Positions 1-9,507 of a stretch of 64,000 nt of DNA are shown one piece after another. Position numbers and translations under genes: made by a program. The stretch is from Roseomonas genomospecies 6 (GTDB lineage Bacteria; Pseudomonadota; Alphaproteobacteria; Azospirillales; Azospirillaceae). The DNA lies in contig NZ_QOKW01000001.1 of assembly GCF_008365375.1 (NCBI RefSeq), forward strand, positions 372,001 to 436,000, given 5' to 3'. Positions within the stretch are counted from its first letter, which is position 1, and each line of letters starts with the position of its first letter. The notes below the pieces were generated by a model, which saw nothing but the letters and a program-made list of their open reading frames with translations, was not told the origin of the DNA and ran no database searches.

Positions 1-264
1 CTCGGTGGCGCGGACCTCGAGGCCGGTCCAGACGCTGTTGGCCGCCCAGGTCTCGATCTCCTTGCGGTCGAAATCCTCGCGGGTGTCCGGCAGCAGCGTC
101 TCCTGGAGATAGTCGATCTTCCCGCAGGCGAAAGCCGAGTAGCGCGACCGCATCAGCGCCTCGGCGGTCGGGGCCGGCGCGGTTCCGTCCAGATAGGGGC
201 CGCAGCAGGCGTCCAGGGCCTTGCCGGACCGGCAGGGGCATTCGGTGGTGGTGGCGGTGGTCAT
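1..264 (-). CDS. YchJ/UPF0225 family SEC-C motif protein (3' end cut off)
   Basis: The gene runs off the left edge, so only the first 88 codons from the ATG at 264 are present. The N-terminus has the cysteine-rich SEC-C signature CPCRSGKALDACCGPYLDG (residues 9-27), followed by the conserved stretch around ALMRSRYSAF typical of the YchJ (UPF0225) family. SEC-C motifs bind a metal ion, usually zinc; the cellular role of YchJ is not established. It is divergent from the cyclic-nucleotide-domain gene at 418. The family call is fairly secure, the function is not. Confidence 0.8.
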   Translation of the reverse strand, partial: MTTATTTECPCRSGKALDACCGPYLDGTAPAPTAEALMRSRYSAFACGKIDYLQETLLPDTREDFDRKEIETWAANSVWTGLEVRATE

Positions 265-417
265 GACTTCCGGCCTCTCGATTTGAGGGCGCCATGCATA
301 GCGCAGCCGGCGGCGTCCGCCAAGCATCACCGCGACCATAAATCGCCTGATCGGGGCCTGCATTCGCGCTACCCTGCGCGGAACGCGGGCGGCCTGCCCG
401 AACGGATGGAAGCGGCG

Positions 418-1197
418 ATGACCAGCAGCGGACCCGAGATCCCCACGCGGCACATTCCCGCGGACACCCTGCTGGTCCGCCAGGGCGAGGCCGGCGACTG
501 CGCGTGGCTGATCCAGTCGGGCGAGTTGGAGGTGCTTCTGGACGGCCCGGACGGCCCCCGCCGCCTGGGCACCGTCGGGGCCAACGCGATCGTCGGGGAA
601 ATGGCGCTGCTGGACGACGGGCTGCGAAGCGCCACGGTGCGCGCCCTGACGCCGGTCGAGGCGGTGGTGCTGTCGCGCGACACCTTCCGCGCGCTGCGCG
701 GACGCTGCCCGCCCTTGGCCGCCTATCTGCTGGAAAGCCTGGTCGCCGCGATCCGCCGCAGTTACGGCCTGCCTCAGCCCGAACGGCAGGACGGGGGCGC
801 CGGCATCCGCTCCACCGACTCCTTCGCCACGGTGACGGACCGGCGCCTGTTCCGCCTGGGGCACAGTTTCTTCCGCCAGGGTGATGCCGGGACGGCGGCC
901 TATCTGATTCAGTCGGGCTCGGTCAGCGTCCGGCGCGACGGCGCGGAACTCGGCGTGCTGGGGCCGGGACGCATCTTCGGGGAACTCGCCCTGCTCGCCA
1001 ACCGTCCCCGCGCCGCGACCGTCGTTGCGCTGGAGCCCACGGTCTGCGAAATCATCCGCAAGGATCAGTTCGCCAAGGCCATCGAGACGATGCCGCCCAT
1101 CCTGCGCTCCCTGACGCGCATCTACATCGAGCAGCTTTCCGGCGGACGGCTGCTGCTGCCCTCCTCCTCCGAATCCGCAAGACAAGCCCTCCCATGA
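418..1197 (+). CDS. tandem cyclic nucleotide-binding domain protein
   Basis: A 259-residue protein made of two cNMP-binding (CAP_ED-like) folds and nothing else: domain 1 about residues 10-115, domain 2 about 137-243. Each carries a phosphate-binding-cassette motif, GEMALLDDGLRSATV near 60 and GELALLANRPRAATV near 188, with the arginine that normally contacts the cyclic phosphate. There is no helix-turn-helix, kinase or channel domain, so it probably acts as a sensor or adaptor through partner proteins. I chose ATG 418 because GGAAG lies 5 bases upstream; in-frame starts at 406 and 283 would add residues that do not resemble the family. The stop overlaps the rnhB start (ATGA), implying co-transcription. 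Confidence 0.82.
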   Translation: MTSSGPEIPTRHIPADTLLVRQGEAGDCAWLIQSGELEVLLDGPDGPRRLGTVGANAIVGEMALLDDGLRSATVRALTPVEAVVLSRDTFRALRGRCPPLAAYLLESLVAAIRRSYGLPQPERQDGGAGIRSTDSFATVTDRRLFRLGHSFFRQGDAGTAAYLIQSGSVSVRRDGAELGVLGPGRIFGELALLANRPRAATVVALEPTVCEIIRKDQFAKAIETMPPILRSLTRIYIEQLSGGRLLLPSSSESARQALP

Positions 1198-1868
1198 CCG
1201 TCAGAGCCACCCGCGTCAAATCCCCGCGCAAATCTCCCGTCTCCCGGCCCGACCTGTCCTTCGAAACCGCCCTGGGCCAGGGGCGGCTGGTCTGCGGCAT
1301 CGACGAGGTGGGGCGAGGCCCGCTCGCCGGTCCGGTCGTGGCCGCCGCCGTGGTTCTGCCGGCGGGCGGCCTGCCGGACGCGCTGGCCCGCGCCATCAAC
1401 GACAGCAAGGCGCTCAGCCTGCGCACCCGCGAGGCTCTGGAACCGGAAATCCGCGCCCACGCCCTGGCGGTCGCCTTGGCCGAGGCCAGCCCGGCGGAGA
1501 TCGACGCCATCAACATCCACAAGGCCACCCTGCTGGCCATGAAGCGCGCCTACGAGGCGCTGCCCGGCGAACCGCCCGCCGTCGCGCTGATCGACGGGAA
1601 GTTCAAGCCGGACCTGGCCTGCCTGATGGAGGCCATTGTGAAGGGCGACGGGCGCAGCCAATCCATCGCCGCGGCCTCCATCGTCGCCAAGGTGGCGCGC
1701 GACCGGGAGATGCTGCGTCTGGCGGAAATCCACCCGCAGTACGGCTGGGACCGCAACGCCGGCTACCCGACGCCGGAGCATCTGGAGGCGCTGCGCCGCC
1801 ACGGCGTGACCCCCCATCACCGAGTCACTTTTGCACCAGTCCGCGCCCAAAAAGAACGGGCCGGCTGA
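1194..1868 (+). CDS. rnhB: ribonuclease HII
   Basis: A 224-residue RNase HII, which cuts the RNA strand of RNA-DNA hybrids and starts removal of misincorporated ribonucleotides. The hallmark GIDEVGRGPLAGPV (residues 35-48) supplies the catalytic Asp37-Glu38 pair. The second conserved block IDGKFKPD and the DGRSQSIAAASIVAKVARD block carry the remaining carboxylates. The ATG overlaps the stop of the cyclic-nucleotide-domain gene by 4 bp, so translation is probably coupled. Length is normal; the roughly 25 residues before the catalytic fold are a basic extension common in alphaproteobacteria. ccrM follows in the same direction after a 90-bp gap. Confidence 0.96.
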   Translation: MTVRATRVKSPRKSPVSRPDLSFETALGQGRLVCGIDEVGRGPLAGPVVAAAVVLPAGGLPDALARAINDSKALSLRTREALEPEIRAHALAVALAEASPAEIDAINIHKATLLAMKRAYEALPGEPPAVALIDGKFKPDLACLMEAIVKGDGRSQSIAAASIVAKVARDREMLRLAEIHPQYGWDRNAGYPTPEHLEALRRHGVTPHHRVTFAPVRAQKERAG

Positions 1869-1875
1869 CCGACGC

Positions 1876-3044
<1,169 letters not shown>

Positions 3045-3116
3045 CCCGGCGCGGGGCGGCCCTGGGCGCCGCCCCGCACCCGCGGGTTCGGCATCGGAGC
3101 CTTCCATTTACCGCCG

Positions 3117-3158
3117 CCTGCATGTCTTGGCAGGACACCTGCATGCCTTGGCAGGACA
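3117..3158 (+). repeat. two adjacent 21-bp repeats with operator-like palindrome
   Basis: Two head-to-tail copies (3117-3137 and 3138-3158) differ at one of 21 positions. Each contains a 15-bp near-palindrome, TGTCTTGGCAGGACA in the first copy (TGTC...GACA arms around TTGGCAG). The array ends 26 bp before the folB start. A 21-bp period is two helical turns, so both palindromes face the same side of the DNA, as expected for a tandem operator. No known regulator motif was recognised. Confidence 0.55.
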
Positions 3159-3184
3159 AGGGCGGCGTGATAGGCGTGTGCGCC

Positions 3185-3568
3185 ATGAACAAGCTCTTCG
3201 CCACAGTCACCGCTCCGGCACCCCGTTCGGCCCCGGTGGCGCTTTCCACCCGTTGTTTCGTGCGCGATCTGGTCATGGATTCACTGATCGGCGTCTATGC
3301 CCACGAACGGGTCAAGCCGCAGCGCGTCCGTCTGAACCTCGACCTGGAGGTCGCCGCCCCCGGCGTCACGGGTGAGGACATGGCGGCGGTGGCGAAGGGT
3401 CTGGTCAGCCAGGGCCATGTCACCCTGATCGAGACGCTGGCGGAGCGCATCGCCGAGCGCTGCCTCGCCGACGAGCGGATCGCCGCCGTCAAGGTGCGGG
3501 TGGAGAAGCTGGACGTCTTCCCGGACGCCGCCAGCGTCGGCGTCGAGATCGAGCGCGCCCGGGCCTGA
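3185..3568 (+). CDS. folB: dihydroneopterin aldolase
   Basis: A 127-residue FolB-like protein. The core from residue 21 reads STRCFVRDLVMDSLIGVYAH, with the family motif of conserved Gly-Val-Tyr and following charged residues. After it come an ALxxGHVTLIETLAERIAE-like helix and the C-terminal VKVRVEKLDVFPDAASVGVEIER strand. It would convert 7,8-dihydroneopterin to 6-hydroxymethyl-dihydropterin and glycolaldehyde in folate synthesis. I chose ATG 3185; an upstream in-frame ATG at 3122 would translate the repeat array and looks unlikely. It converges on the sensor-kinase gene, with only 4 bp between the stops. No other folate gene is in view. Confidence 0.85.
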   Translation: MNKLFATVTAPAPRSAPVALSTRCFVRDLVMDSLIGVYAHERVKPQRVRLNLDLEVAAPGVTGEDMAAVAKGLVSQGHVTLIETLAERIAERCLADERIAAVKVRVEKLDVFPDAASVGVEIERARA

Positions 3569-3572
3569 GCTT

Positions 3573-6065
3573 TCAAGCGGGTTCCGCGACGGGGACCGCG
3601 ACGCGCCCCGCCGTGACGGCGGGCGGCGCCAAGGGCGCCGCGGCCAGCGGCAGATCGATGGTGAAGCGGCAGCCGGCCCCCGGCTGCGACGCCACGGCGA
3701 TGCGCCCGCCCAACGTTCCCGTGACGATGTTGTAGACGATGTGCAGGCCGAGCCCGCTGCCGCCTTCGGCGCGGCGCGTGGTGAAGAAGGGCTCGAAGAT
3801 GCGCTCGATGTGCTCCGGCGGAATGCCGCGGCCATCGTCGGTGAAGTCCAGAACGACGGCGGTCGCTCCGGCGGGGCGCACGGCGATGGCGATGGTGCCC
3901 GGCGCGTCGGGCCGGAAGGCGTGCAGCAGCGCGTTGATGACCAGATTCGACACGACCTGGGACAGCGCGCCCGGGTAGCTGTCCATGACCAGCCCGTCCG
4001 GGCAATCCAGGGTCACCCGGTGGCTGGTGCGTTTCAGTTGCGGGGCCAGGCTGCCCAGCACCCCGTCCAGATAGCTGCGCAGCTCGAAGGAGCGCCGTGC
4101 TTCCGACGTCTGGTCCACGGCCACCTGCTTGAAGCTCTGCACCAGCGTGCAGGCGCGGTCGAGATTGCCGAGGATGATCGACGATCCCTCCTCGATCCGC
4201 TCCACGAACTCCTCCAGGTCGCGGCGGCGCAAGGCCCCTTCCGAGACGGCGACGCGGAACTGGCGCGCCTGCTCCGAAAGGTAGCTGGCGGCGGTCACGC
4301 CAATTCCGACGGGTGTGTTGATCTCGTGCGCCACCCCGGCCACGAGCGCGCCCAGCGAGGCGAGTTTCTCCGCCTGCACAAGGCTCTTCTGCGTCTGCTG
4401 AAGATCGCGCAGCGCGCGTTCCGCCTCCTCCTTCGCGGCGACCAGCGCCTTCTCGGCGTATTTGCGGGCGGAGATGTCGTGCAGCGCCACGAACATCGAC
4501 TCCACGCCGTCGTAATCCATCGCCACGGCCGACAGGACACCCCAGAAGGGACGGCCTTCCGCGGTCTTCAGCCGCGTTTCGAGGTCGGGCAGCCGCCCGC
4601 GGCGGAACGCGTCGCCGGCGACGCCGCCCCAGTCGATCCCATCCTCCAGGAAATCCGGCACGGCGCGATCCAGCAGGGCGGGGCCGGAAATCTCCAGAAG
4701 GTCGGCGGTGGGGGCGTTGGCGAACAGGATGCGCCCGTCGGCTCGCCGGGCGATGACGATGGGAAACGGCGAGGATTGCAGGATGGTGTTCAGCCGCCCC
4801 TCGCTCACCCGCAAGGCCGCGGTCTGCACATGAAGCGCGCTCAACGCTCCGGCGAAACGCTCCACCGCCTCGCCGATGCGGTCGAACTCCTCCAGCGAGG
4901 CAGGCGGCAGCGTCACCGGGCGCGGGTCCCGCTGCAGGGCCTGCAGCGTGTCGCTGACGCGCAGGACCGGCGCCACCACATGGCGGCGCAGCAGGGCCGT
5001 CACGATGCCCAGAAGCACTATGGCCGCGGCGATCCCCGCGACCCCGGTCCACAGCCCGCGCCAGCCGTCGGCGACGATGCGGTCGGTCATGCCCAGAGTG
5101 GTGGCGGCGGCGTCGCCGCTCAGGCTGTCGGCCAGCGTCTTCAACTGGCGATAGGCCAGATCGCTGTCCTGCCGCACCTGGGCCAGCACGGTCAGGCGTC
5201 CCCGGTGCAGATCGGTCACCGTCCGCGCCGCCGCGAAGCGGTCCAGAATGGCGACGAGCCGGTTTGGCTGAGCGGCCGGACCTGTCCCCGCTCCTCTTCC
5301 CATGGCCGACAGCCCGCCCAGCAGGGCCTGCTGGTTGCGCAGCAGCCCGAGGATCTCGATGTCCACCATGGCGAGCTGCTCCGCCGTTTCGGTGGCCGCG
5401 GCCTGCCCGTAAAGCCGGCGCAGATGGTACAGGTTGCTGAGGAAGGCATAGTCCTGCACCGCCTTGTCCGGTTCCGCCAGCAGCGCGGTGGCGAGCGAAA
5501 GCGCGTCGTCCACCCCGGCCATCTGCTCGCGGATGCTGCCGGACAGGGCATCGATCAGATCGGCGCGGTGGTTGCTGCGCCGCACCGCGTTCAACGCGCG
5601 GTCCAGCTTGTCCAGAACGCCGGCCTCGACCACCAGGGCGAACCGGCTGGCCAGCGCCTCCACCTCGTCCAGGGCGGCGGCGCGGCGGGTGCGGTCGCGG
5701 CTGTTCAGGATCACTTCGGCCAACCGGCTCAACTGCGCGGCGGTCAGGGCGTCGCGGTGCTGGGCGCCGATGCGCGGCACGGTGACGTTGCGCGCCTCCT
5801 CCGCGATGTCCACGATGCCGACGAAGGCCGACCCCACGACCGCCGTCAGGGTGCCCAGGACCAGAACGACGACAGCGGCCAGAATCATCGCCACCGCCTG
5901 AAGACGGGGCTTTCGTCCCCTGCGGCCGTCTTCGCAGACCGCCGGCGCGGCGGGCCGGGACGTCGCGCCGTCGGCCACGGCTTTCACGGCGACCGCCGCG
6001 CCGGCCGCCGCCACGATGTCCGCTACCGCGATGTCTCCCGGCTCAACGGGGCCCTGATCGTCCAT
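3573..6065 (-). CDS. membrane sensor histidine kinase with PAS domain
   Basis: An 830-residue hybrid-free histidine kinase. A cytoplasmic N-terminal tail of about 50 residues precedes TM1 (56-85). A periplasmic helical sensor region follows to TM2 (about 335-360), then HAMP-like linker, a PAS domain (about 415-525), a short coiled coil, HisKA with His580 in GVAHEINTPVG, and an HATPase_c domain with N box (SNLVINALLHAF), DDGRGIPP and GSGLGLHIV. It should autophosphorylate in response to a periplasmic signal. No response regulator is adjacent, so its partner is encoded elsewhere. ATG 6065 was chosen; the same frame stays open to 6227, and a GTG 30 bases upstream of the ATG is an alternative. 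Confidence 0.9.
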   Translation of the reverse strand: MDDQGPVEPGDIAVADIVAAAGAAVAVKAVADGATSRPAAPAVCEDGRRGRKPRLQAVAMILAAVVVLVLGTLTAVVGSAFVGIVDIAEEARNVTVPRIGAQHRDALTAAQLSRLAEVILNSRDRTRRAAALDEVEALASRFALVVEAGVLDKLDRALNAVRRSNHRADLIDALSGSIREQMAGVDDALSLATALLAEPDKAVQDYAFLSNLYHLRRLYGQAAATETAEQLAMVDIEILGLLRNQQALLGGLSAMGRGAGTGPAAQPNRLVAILDRFAAARTVTDLHRGRLTVLAQVRQDSDLAYRQLKTLADSLSGDAAATTLGMTDRIVADGWRGLWTGVAGIAAAIVLLGIVTALLRRHVVAPVLRVSDTLQALQRDPRPVTLPPASLEEFDRIGEAVERFAGALSALHVQTAALRVSEGRLNTILQSSPFPIVIARRADGRILFANAPTADLLEISGPALLDRAVPDFLEDGIDWGGVAGDAFRRGRLPDLETRLKTAEGRPFWGVLSAVAMDYDGVESMFVALHDISARKYAEKALVAAKEEAERALRDLQQTQKSLVQAEKLASLGALVAGVAHEINTPVGIGVTAASYLSEQARQFRVAVSEGALRRRDLEEFVERIEEGSSIILGNLDRACTLVQSFKQVAVDQTSEARRSFELRSYLDGVLGSLAPQLKRTSHRVTLDCPDGLVMDSYPGALSQVVSNLVINALLHAFRPDAPGTIAIAVRPAGATAVVLDFTDDGRGIPPEHIERIFEPFFTTRRAEGGSGLGLHIVYNIVTGTLGGRIAVASQPGAGCRFTIDLPLAAAPLAPPAVTAGRVAVPVAEPA

Positions 6066-6223
6066 GTCACCGTCCCGGCGCACCTTGCGGGACACACCCC
6101 ATCCGCGGAGACACTCCTTTGGATGCTTGGTCGCCTCTCTGCGCACGCAAGGGTAAAGTAGCCCGATCCGGCGTGCTTGCTCCAGGCGATTTTCCAAAAA
6201 CCGGAGCGGCTTAGCACCGCAGG

Positions 6224-6976
6224 TCAAAGATTGGCGGCTGCGATAACCGAATGCGGCACCGGGCGCGCGGCGATTTCCTGGATCAGCTTCTGCCGGAGCG
6301 CTTCGACGAAGCTGCTCCGGTCCATTGCCGTCTTCACGAAACTGTTCACGCCGCCGACGACGTTTTCCTGGTAATACTCTTCAAGCCAGGGGAACTCGTC
6401 CAGGATGGCCAGGGCGTTGATGGTGATTCCCTGCCGCTCGGCACGGTCCCGGGCGCCCGCCGGGTCCGGGCCGCTGTTGGAAAAGCCGTTCGACACGATG
6501 TCGATGACCTTGCGCGGCGCGTCGAACCCGTTGCCGGCGAACAGCTTCGCCGACTCCCCGATGGCGTTTCCCAGCGCCGTCGAGTCCCCCTGGAAGCCGC
6601 GCGGCGCCTTGTCGATCCGCTCGGCGAAGGCGGCCACCTCCTCCGCGCTGGTCAGGGCGCTCCAGGGCACCAGGACGCGCAGGTTTCGCGGTCCGGAGAA
6701 GACGACCAGCGTCGCCGCCATGCCCCCCGCCGTCACCGCATCGCTCACGTCCGGGTCGCGGAAGGCGGCCGCGTGCCCCTGCAATTGGAACTCCAGGTCC
6801 CCGTCGGTGATCGAGGCCGATCCATCCACGGCCAGAACCAGTTCCAGCGCCACCCGGCGTCCGGCGGGCGCGGATGGGCTCGGTTTCGTCTTCGCTTTCG
6901 GCTCCGCCCGCAGGGGTCCGGCAAGCCACGCACCGGCCAGGAAGGCCGGCAGGGCCAGGATCGTCCGCCGCCTCAT
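6224..6976 (-). CDS. secreted DUF1194 (VWA-like) protein
   Basis: A 250-residue protein with an N-terminal signal peptide (RRR start, hydrophobic LALPAFLAGAWLAG, likely cleavage after LRA near residue 24). The body begins with a MIDAS-type metal-binding motif, LVLAVDGSASITDGD, as in von Willebrand factor A domains. It continues with the DUF1194 blocks GGMAATLVVFSG and KVIDIVSNGFSNSGPD. Such proteins are extracytoplasmic and probably bind ligands through a divalent cation; no reaction is known. It starts 20 bp after mutY in the same direction, so the two may share a transcript although they are functionally unrelated. Confidence 0.82.
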   Translation of the reverse strand: MRRRTILALPAFLAGAWLAGPLRAEPKAKTKPSPSAPAGRRVALELVLAVDGSASITDGDLEFQLQGHAAAFRDPDVSDAVTAGGMAATLVVFSGPRNLRVLVPWSALTSAEEVAAFAERIDKAPRGFQGDSTALGNAIGESAKLFAGNGFDAPRKVIDIVSNGFSNSGPDPAGARDRAERQGITINALAILDEFPWLEEYYQENVVGGVNSFVKTAMDRSSFVEALRQKLIQEIAARPVPHSVIAAANL

Positions 6977-6996
6977 GATGCTCCGTCCATCGTTCT

Positions 6997-8067
6997 CTAT
7001 GCGTGGGCCAGCGCGTGGCGCACCACCTTCATCATGACGGAGGGAAGGGCCTGCCCGCCCAGCCGGTCCACCGGAACCCACACCCCCTCGGCCTTCCGCC
7101 AGCCGTCGCCGGCCTTGGCCGCGACCACCCCAAGTTCGAGGTGAAAATGGCTGAAAGTATGGCGGACCACGCCCGGCAGGCTGCGCCAGGGAAGATCCAG
7201 GGGCGCCGACGCGGCGACCTCCGTCTCGGTCGGGGCGTGCCCCGCCCAGGGGGTCGAGGGCACCTCGGTCATGCCGCCCAGCAGCCCGTCCTCCGCCCGG
7301 CGGCGCAGCAGCACGGCCCCGTCCGGGTTCAGCAACCAGAAGGCGACGCCGCGCCGGGTCGGCTTGTCCGCCTTGGCGGCCTTGCGGGGAAGCTGCTCCT
7401 GGATGCCGGCGGCACGGGCGGCGCACCAGTCCGACCAGGGGCAGAGCATGCATTTCGGCTTGCGCGGCGTGCAGACGGTGGCGCCCAGGTCCATCATCGC
7501 CTGGGCGTAGTCGCCGGGCCGCTCGTCGGGCGTCAGGATGGCGGCCAGCGCCCGCAGCTTCGGCTTCACGCCGGGAAGCGGCTCCTCCACCGCGAAGACG
7601 CGGGAAACCACCCGCTCCACATTGCCGTCCACCACGGTCGCCTTGCGGCCGAAGGCGATGGACGCGATCGCCGCCGCGGTGTAGGCGCCGACTCCCGGCA
7701 GCTCCAGCAGGGCCACCTCCTTGTCGGGAAAGCGCCCGCCCCGCTCCGCCACCACCGCCTGCGCGCATTTGTGAAGGTTGCGCGCCCGCGCGTAGTAGCC
7801 GAGCCCCGCCCAGGCCACCAGCACGTCATCCAGCGGAGCCGCCGCCAGATCCCGCACCGTCGGCCAGCGTTCCGTGAAGGCGCGGAAATAGGGGGCCGCG
7901 GCGGGCACGGTGGTCTGTTGCAGCATGATCTCCGACAGCCAGACCCGGTAGGGGTCGGCCACTTCCCCCGGCTTGGCCCGCCAGGGCAGGTCGCGGCGGT
8001 TGTGATCGTACCAGGAGAGCAGCCGTGGGGCGGCGTCCTTGGGGGCATTGCGGAGAGGCGTCGTCAT
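6997..8067 (-). CDS. mutY: A/G-specific adenine DNA glycosylase
   Basis: A 356-residue MutY that removes adenine mispaired with 8-oxoguanine. Visible motifs are the LSEIMLQQTTV segment carrying the catalytic Glu, the helix-hairpin-helix LPGVGAYTAAAIASIAFG followed by VVDGNVERV with the catalytic Asp, and the four-cysteine [4Fe-4S] loop CTPRKPKCMLCPWSDWC. A C-terminal Nudix-like 8-oxoG recognition domain ends in the GVVRHTFSHFHLEL block. I chose ATG 8067 (MTTPLRNAP); an ATG 24 bases upstream is possible. It is divergent from the DUF721 gene, an arrangement often seen in alphaproteobacteria. Confidence 0.96.
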   Translation of the reverse strand: MTTPLRNAPKDAAPRLLSWYDHNRRDLPWRAKPGEVADPYRVWLSEIMLQQTTVPAAAPYFRAFTERWPTVRDLAAAPLDDVLVAWAGLGYYARARNLHKCAQAVVAERGGRFPDKEVALLELPGVGAYTAAAIASIAFGRKATVVDGNVERVVSRVFAVEEPLPGVKPKLRALAAILTPDERPGDYAQAMMDLGATVCTPRKPKCMLCPWSDWCAARAAGIQEQLPRKAAKADKPTRRGVAFWLLNPDGAVLLRRRAEDGLLGGMTEVPSTPWAGHAPTETEVAASAPLDLPWRSLPGVVRHTFSHFHLELGVVAAKAGDGWRKAEGVWVPVDRLGGQALPSVMMKVVRHALAHA

Positions 8068-8195
8068 GGCCGCAAGACATAGGACGGACATGGCGGCCGA
8101 TAAAGGGGCACCGGTTTCAGCCCCATGCCGGGGGCGCTGGCGGAAGGCCGCCCGCTTGCGCTAGGGTGCGCGGACCATCACCAGGAAGCCCCTTC

Positions 8196-8675
8196 ATGAA
8201 CGGACCGCGGCGAATCGGTCAGACCGTCCCCGAGGTGGCCGGCAAGGCGCTGGGCAAGCGCGGGCTGGCCTTCGGCTCGCTCATCAACGACTGGCCGTCC
8301 ATCGTCGGCCATCAGTTGAGCCTACGCACCGCCCCCGACAAGCTGAGCTTCCCGCGCGGCAAGCGGGAGGACGCCGTCCTGCACATCCGCGCCATGGGCG
8401 CCATCGCGCTGGAGCTTCAGCATCTGGAGCCGCAGATCGTGGAGCGGATCAACAGCTTCTTCGGTTACCGCGCTGTGGCGAAGATCAAGCTGATCCACGC
8501 CGCTCCCGTCTCCATGCCGAAGCCGGCGGTGCGCCCGCGCGACCTGACCATGGACGAGGAGCTGTCGGTGATGACCACCGCCGCCACCGTCGAAGACGAG
8601 GAATTGCGGGCCACGCTGGAGCGATTCGGGCGGTCGCTGCTGGCCCGCCCCCGCCCCGCGCCGCGGCGCCGCTGA
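8196..8675 (+). CDS. DUF721 (DciA-like) protein
   Basis: A 159-residue protein of the DUF721 family. The core LAFGSLINDWPSIVGHQLS, the LHIRAMGAIALELQHLEPQ helix region and the INSFFGYRAVAKIKL segment are the usual landmarks. The family includes DciA, the ancestral loader or operator of the replicative helicase DnaB, so a replication role is plausible but inferred. The C-terminus is an arginine/proline-rich tail. ATG 8196 is preceded by AGGAAG. It is followed in the same direction by the DsbA-like gene and smc, a neighbourhood widely kept in alphaproteobacteria. Confidence 0.82.
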   Translation: MNGPRRIGQTVPEVAGKALGKRGLAFGSLINDWPSIVGHQLSLRTAPDKLSFPRGKREDAVLHIRAMGAIALELQHLEPQIVERINSFFGYRAVAKIKLIHAAPVSMPKPAVRPRDLTMDEELSVMTTAATVEDEELRATLERFGRSLLARPRPAPRRR

Positions 8676-8798
8676 GCGTCGTCCGCCCGCCCCTCGGGAC
8701 AAGGCTCGGGAGAAGGGCCGGCGCAGGCTGGGCCATACTCTTGCCGTAAAAGGGGCGTTTCGGTTATACCATCAACATCTGGTAGGGATGAGGCCAAA

Positions 8799-9482
8799 GT
8801 GAACCGCAACCTTTTGGGCATCGCCGTCCTGATCGGGGTCGGAATGACGCTGATCATCGGGCTCGCCATCGCCGGCTCCCGGCCCTCGAACGGGCAGACT
8901 CTTCCGGTTCAGACAGGGCCGGTTCAGACCGCGCAGGCTCCGGCTCCCTCGACCGCCGATCTGCTGGCAGACCGCGTGCTCGGCAACCCCGACGCGCCGG
9001 TGACGATCCTCGACTACTCGTCGATGACCTGCCCGCACTGCGCCACCTTCCACACGGAAATCCTGCCCAAGATCAAGGAAGCCTACATCGACACCGGCAA
9101 GGCGAAGCTGATCTTCCGCGATTTCCCCTTCGACCAGACGGCACTGCGCGCCTCCATGCTGGCCCGCTGCGCCCCGGCGGAGCGCTACTACCCGCTGCTG
9201 GACGTTCTGTTCAAGAGCCAGGCCCAGTGGAGCCGCGCCGCCGATCCGGCCAAGGCGCTGGCCCAGTACGGCAAGCTGTCGGGCATGAGCGAGCAGACCA
9301 TCAACGCCTGCCTGAACAACCAGGCGCTGGCCGACGGCATCCTGCAAAGCCGTCTGGTCGGCCAGGACAAGTACAAGGTGGAGGCCACCCCGACCTTCGT
9401 CCTCAACGAGGGCGCGGCCACCATCAGCGGCGCCCAGCCGTTCGAGACCTTCGCCGCCGCCATCGACAAGCTGGTGAAGTAA
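8799..9482 (+). CDS. DsbA-family thiol:disulfide oxidoreductase
   Basis: A 227-residue exported thioredoxin-fold protein. Residues 5-27 form a hydrophobic anchor or uncleaved signal, then a Pro/Gln-rich linker with a short QT repeat leads to the DsbA-like domain. The active site is C78-P-H-C81 in SSMTCPHCATFH, and the cis-proline loop is ATPTFVLNEG. It should oxidise or isomerise disulfides in the periplasm. GTG 8799 is the start, with a GGTAGGGATGAGG ribosome-binding region upstream. It ends 25 bp before smc, suggesting joint transcription although the roles differ. Confidence 0.92.
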   Translation: MNRNLLGIAVLIGVGMTLIIGLAIAGSRPSNGQTLPVQTGPVQTAQAPAPSTADLLADRVLGNPDAPVTILDYSSMTCPHCATFHTEILPKIKEAYIDTGKAKLIFRDFPFDQTALRASMLARCAPAERYYPLLDVLFKSQAQWSRAADPAKALAQYGKLSGMSEQTINACLNNQALADGILQSRLVGQDKYKVEATPTFVLNEGAATISGAQPFETFAAAIDKLVK

Positions 9483-9507
9483 GGGCCGGACGGAAGGCTT
9501 CGATCCC

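Noticed and set aside
3127-3143. Sigma-54 -24/-12 promoter before folB
   Set aside because: 15 of 17 consensus positions match, but the match lies inside a tandem repeat, lacks the second T of TTGC, and folB is not a known sigma-54 target. Mentioned only with the repeat finding.
3741-6161. 806-codon open frame on the + strand
   Set aside because: It is the mirror of the sensor kinase gene. The product is low-complexity Arg/Gly/His sequence with no family motif, while the opposite strand encodes clear kinase domains.
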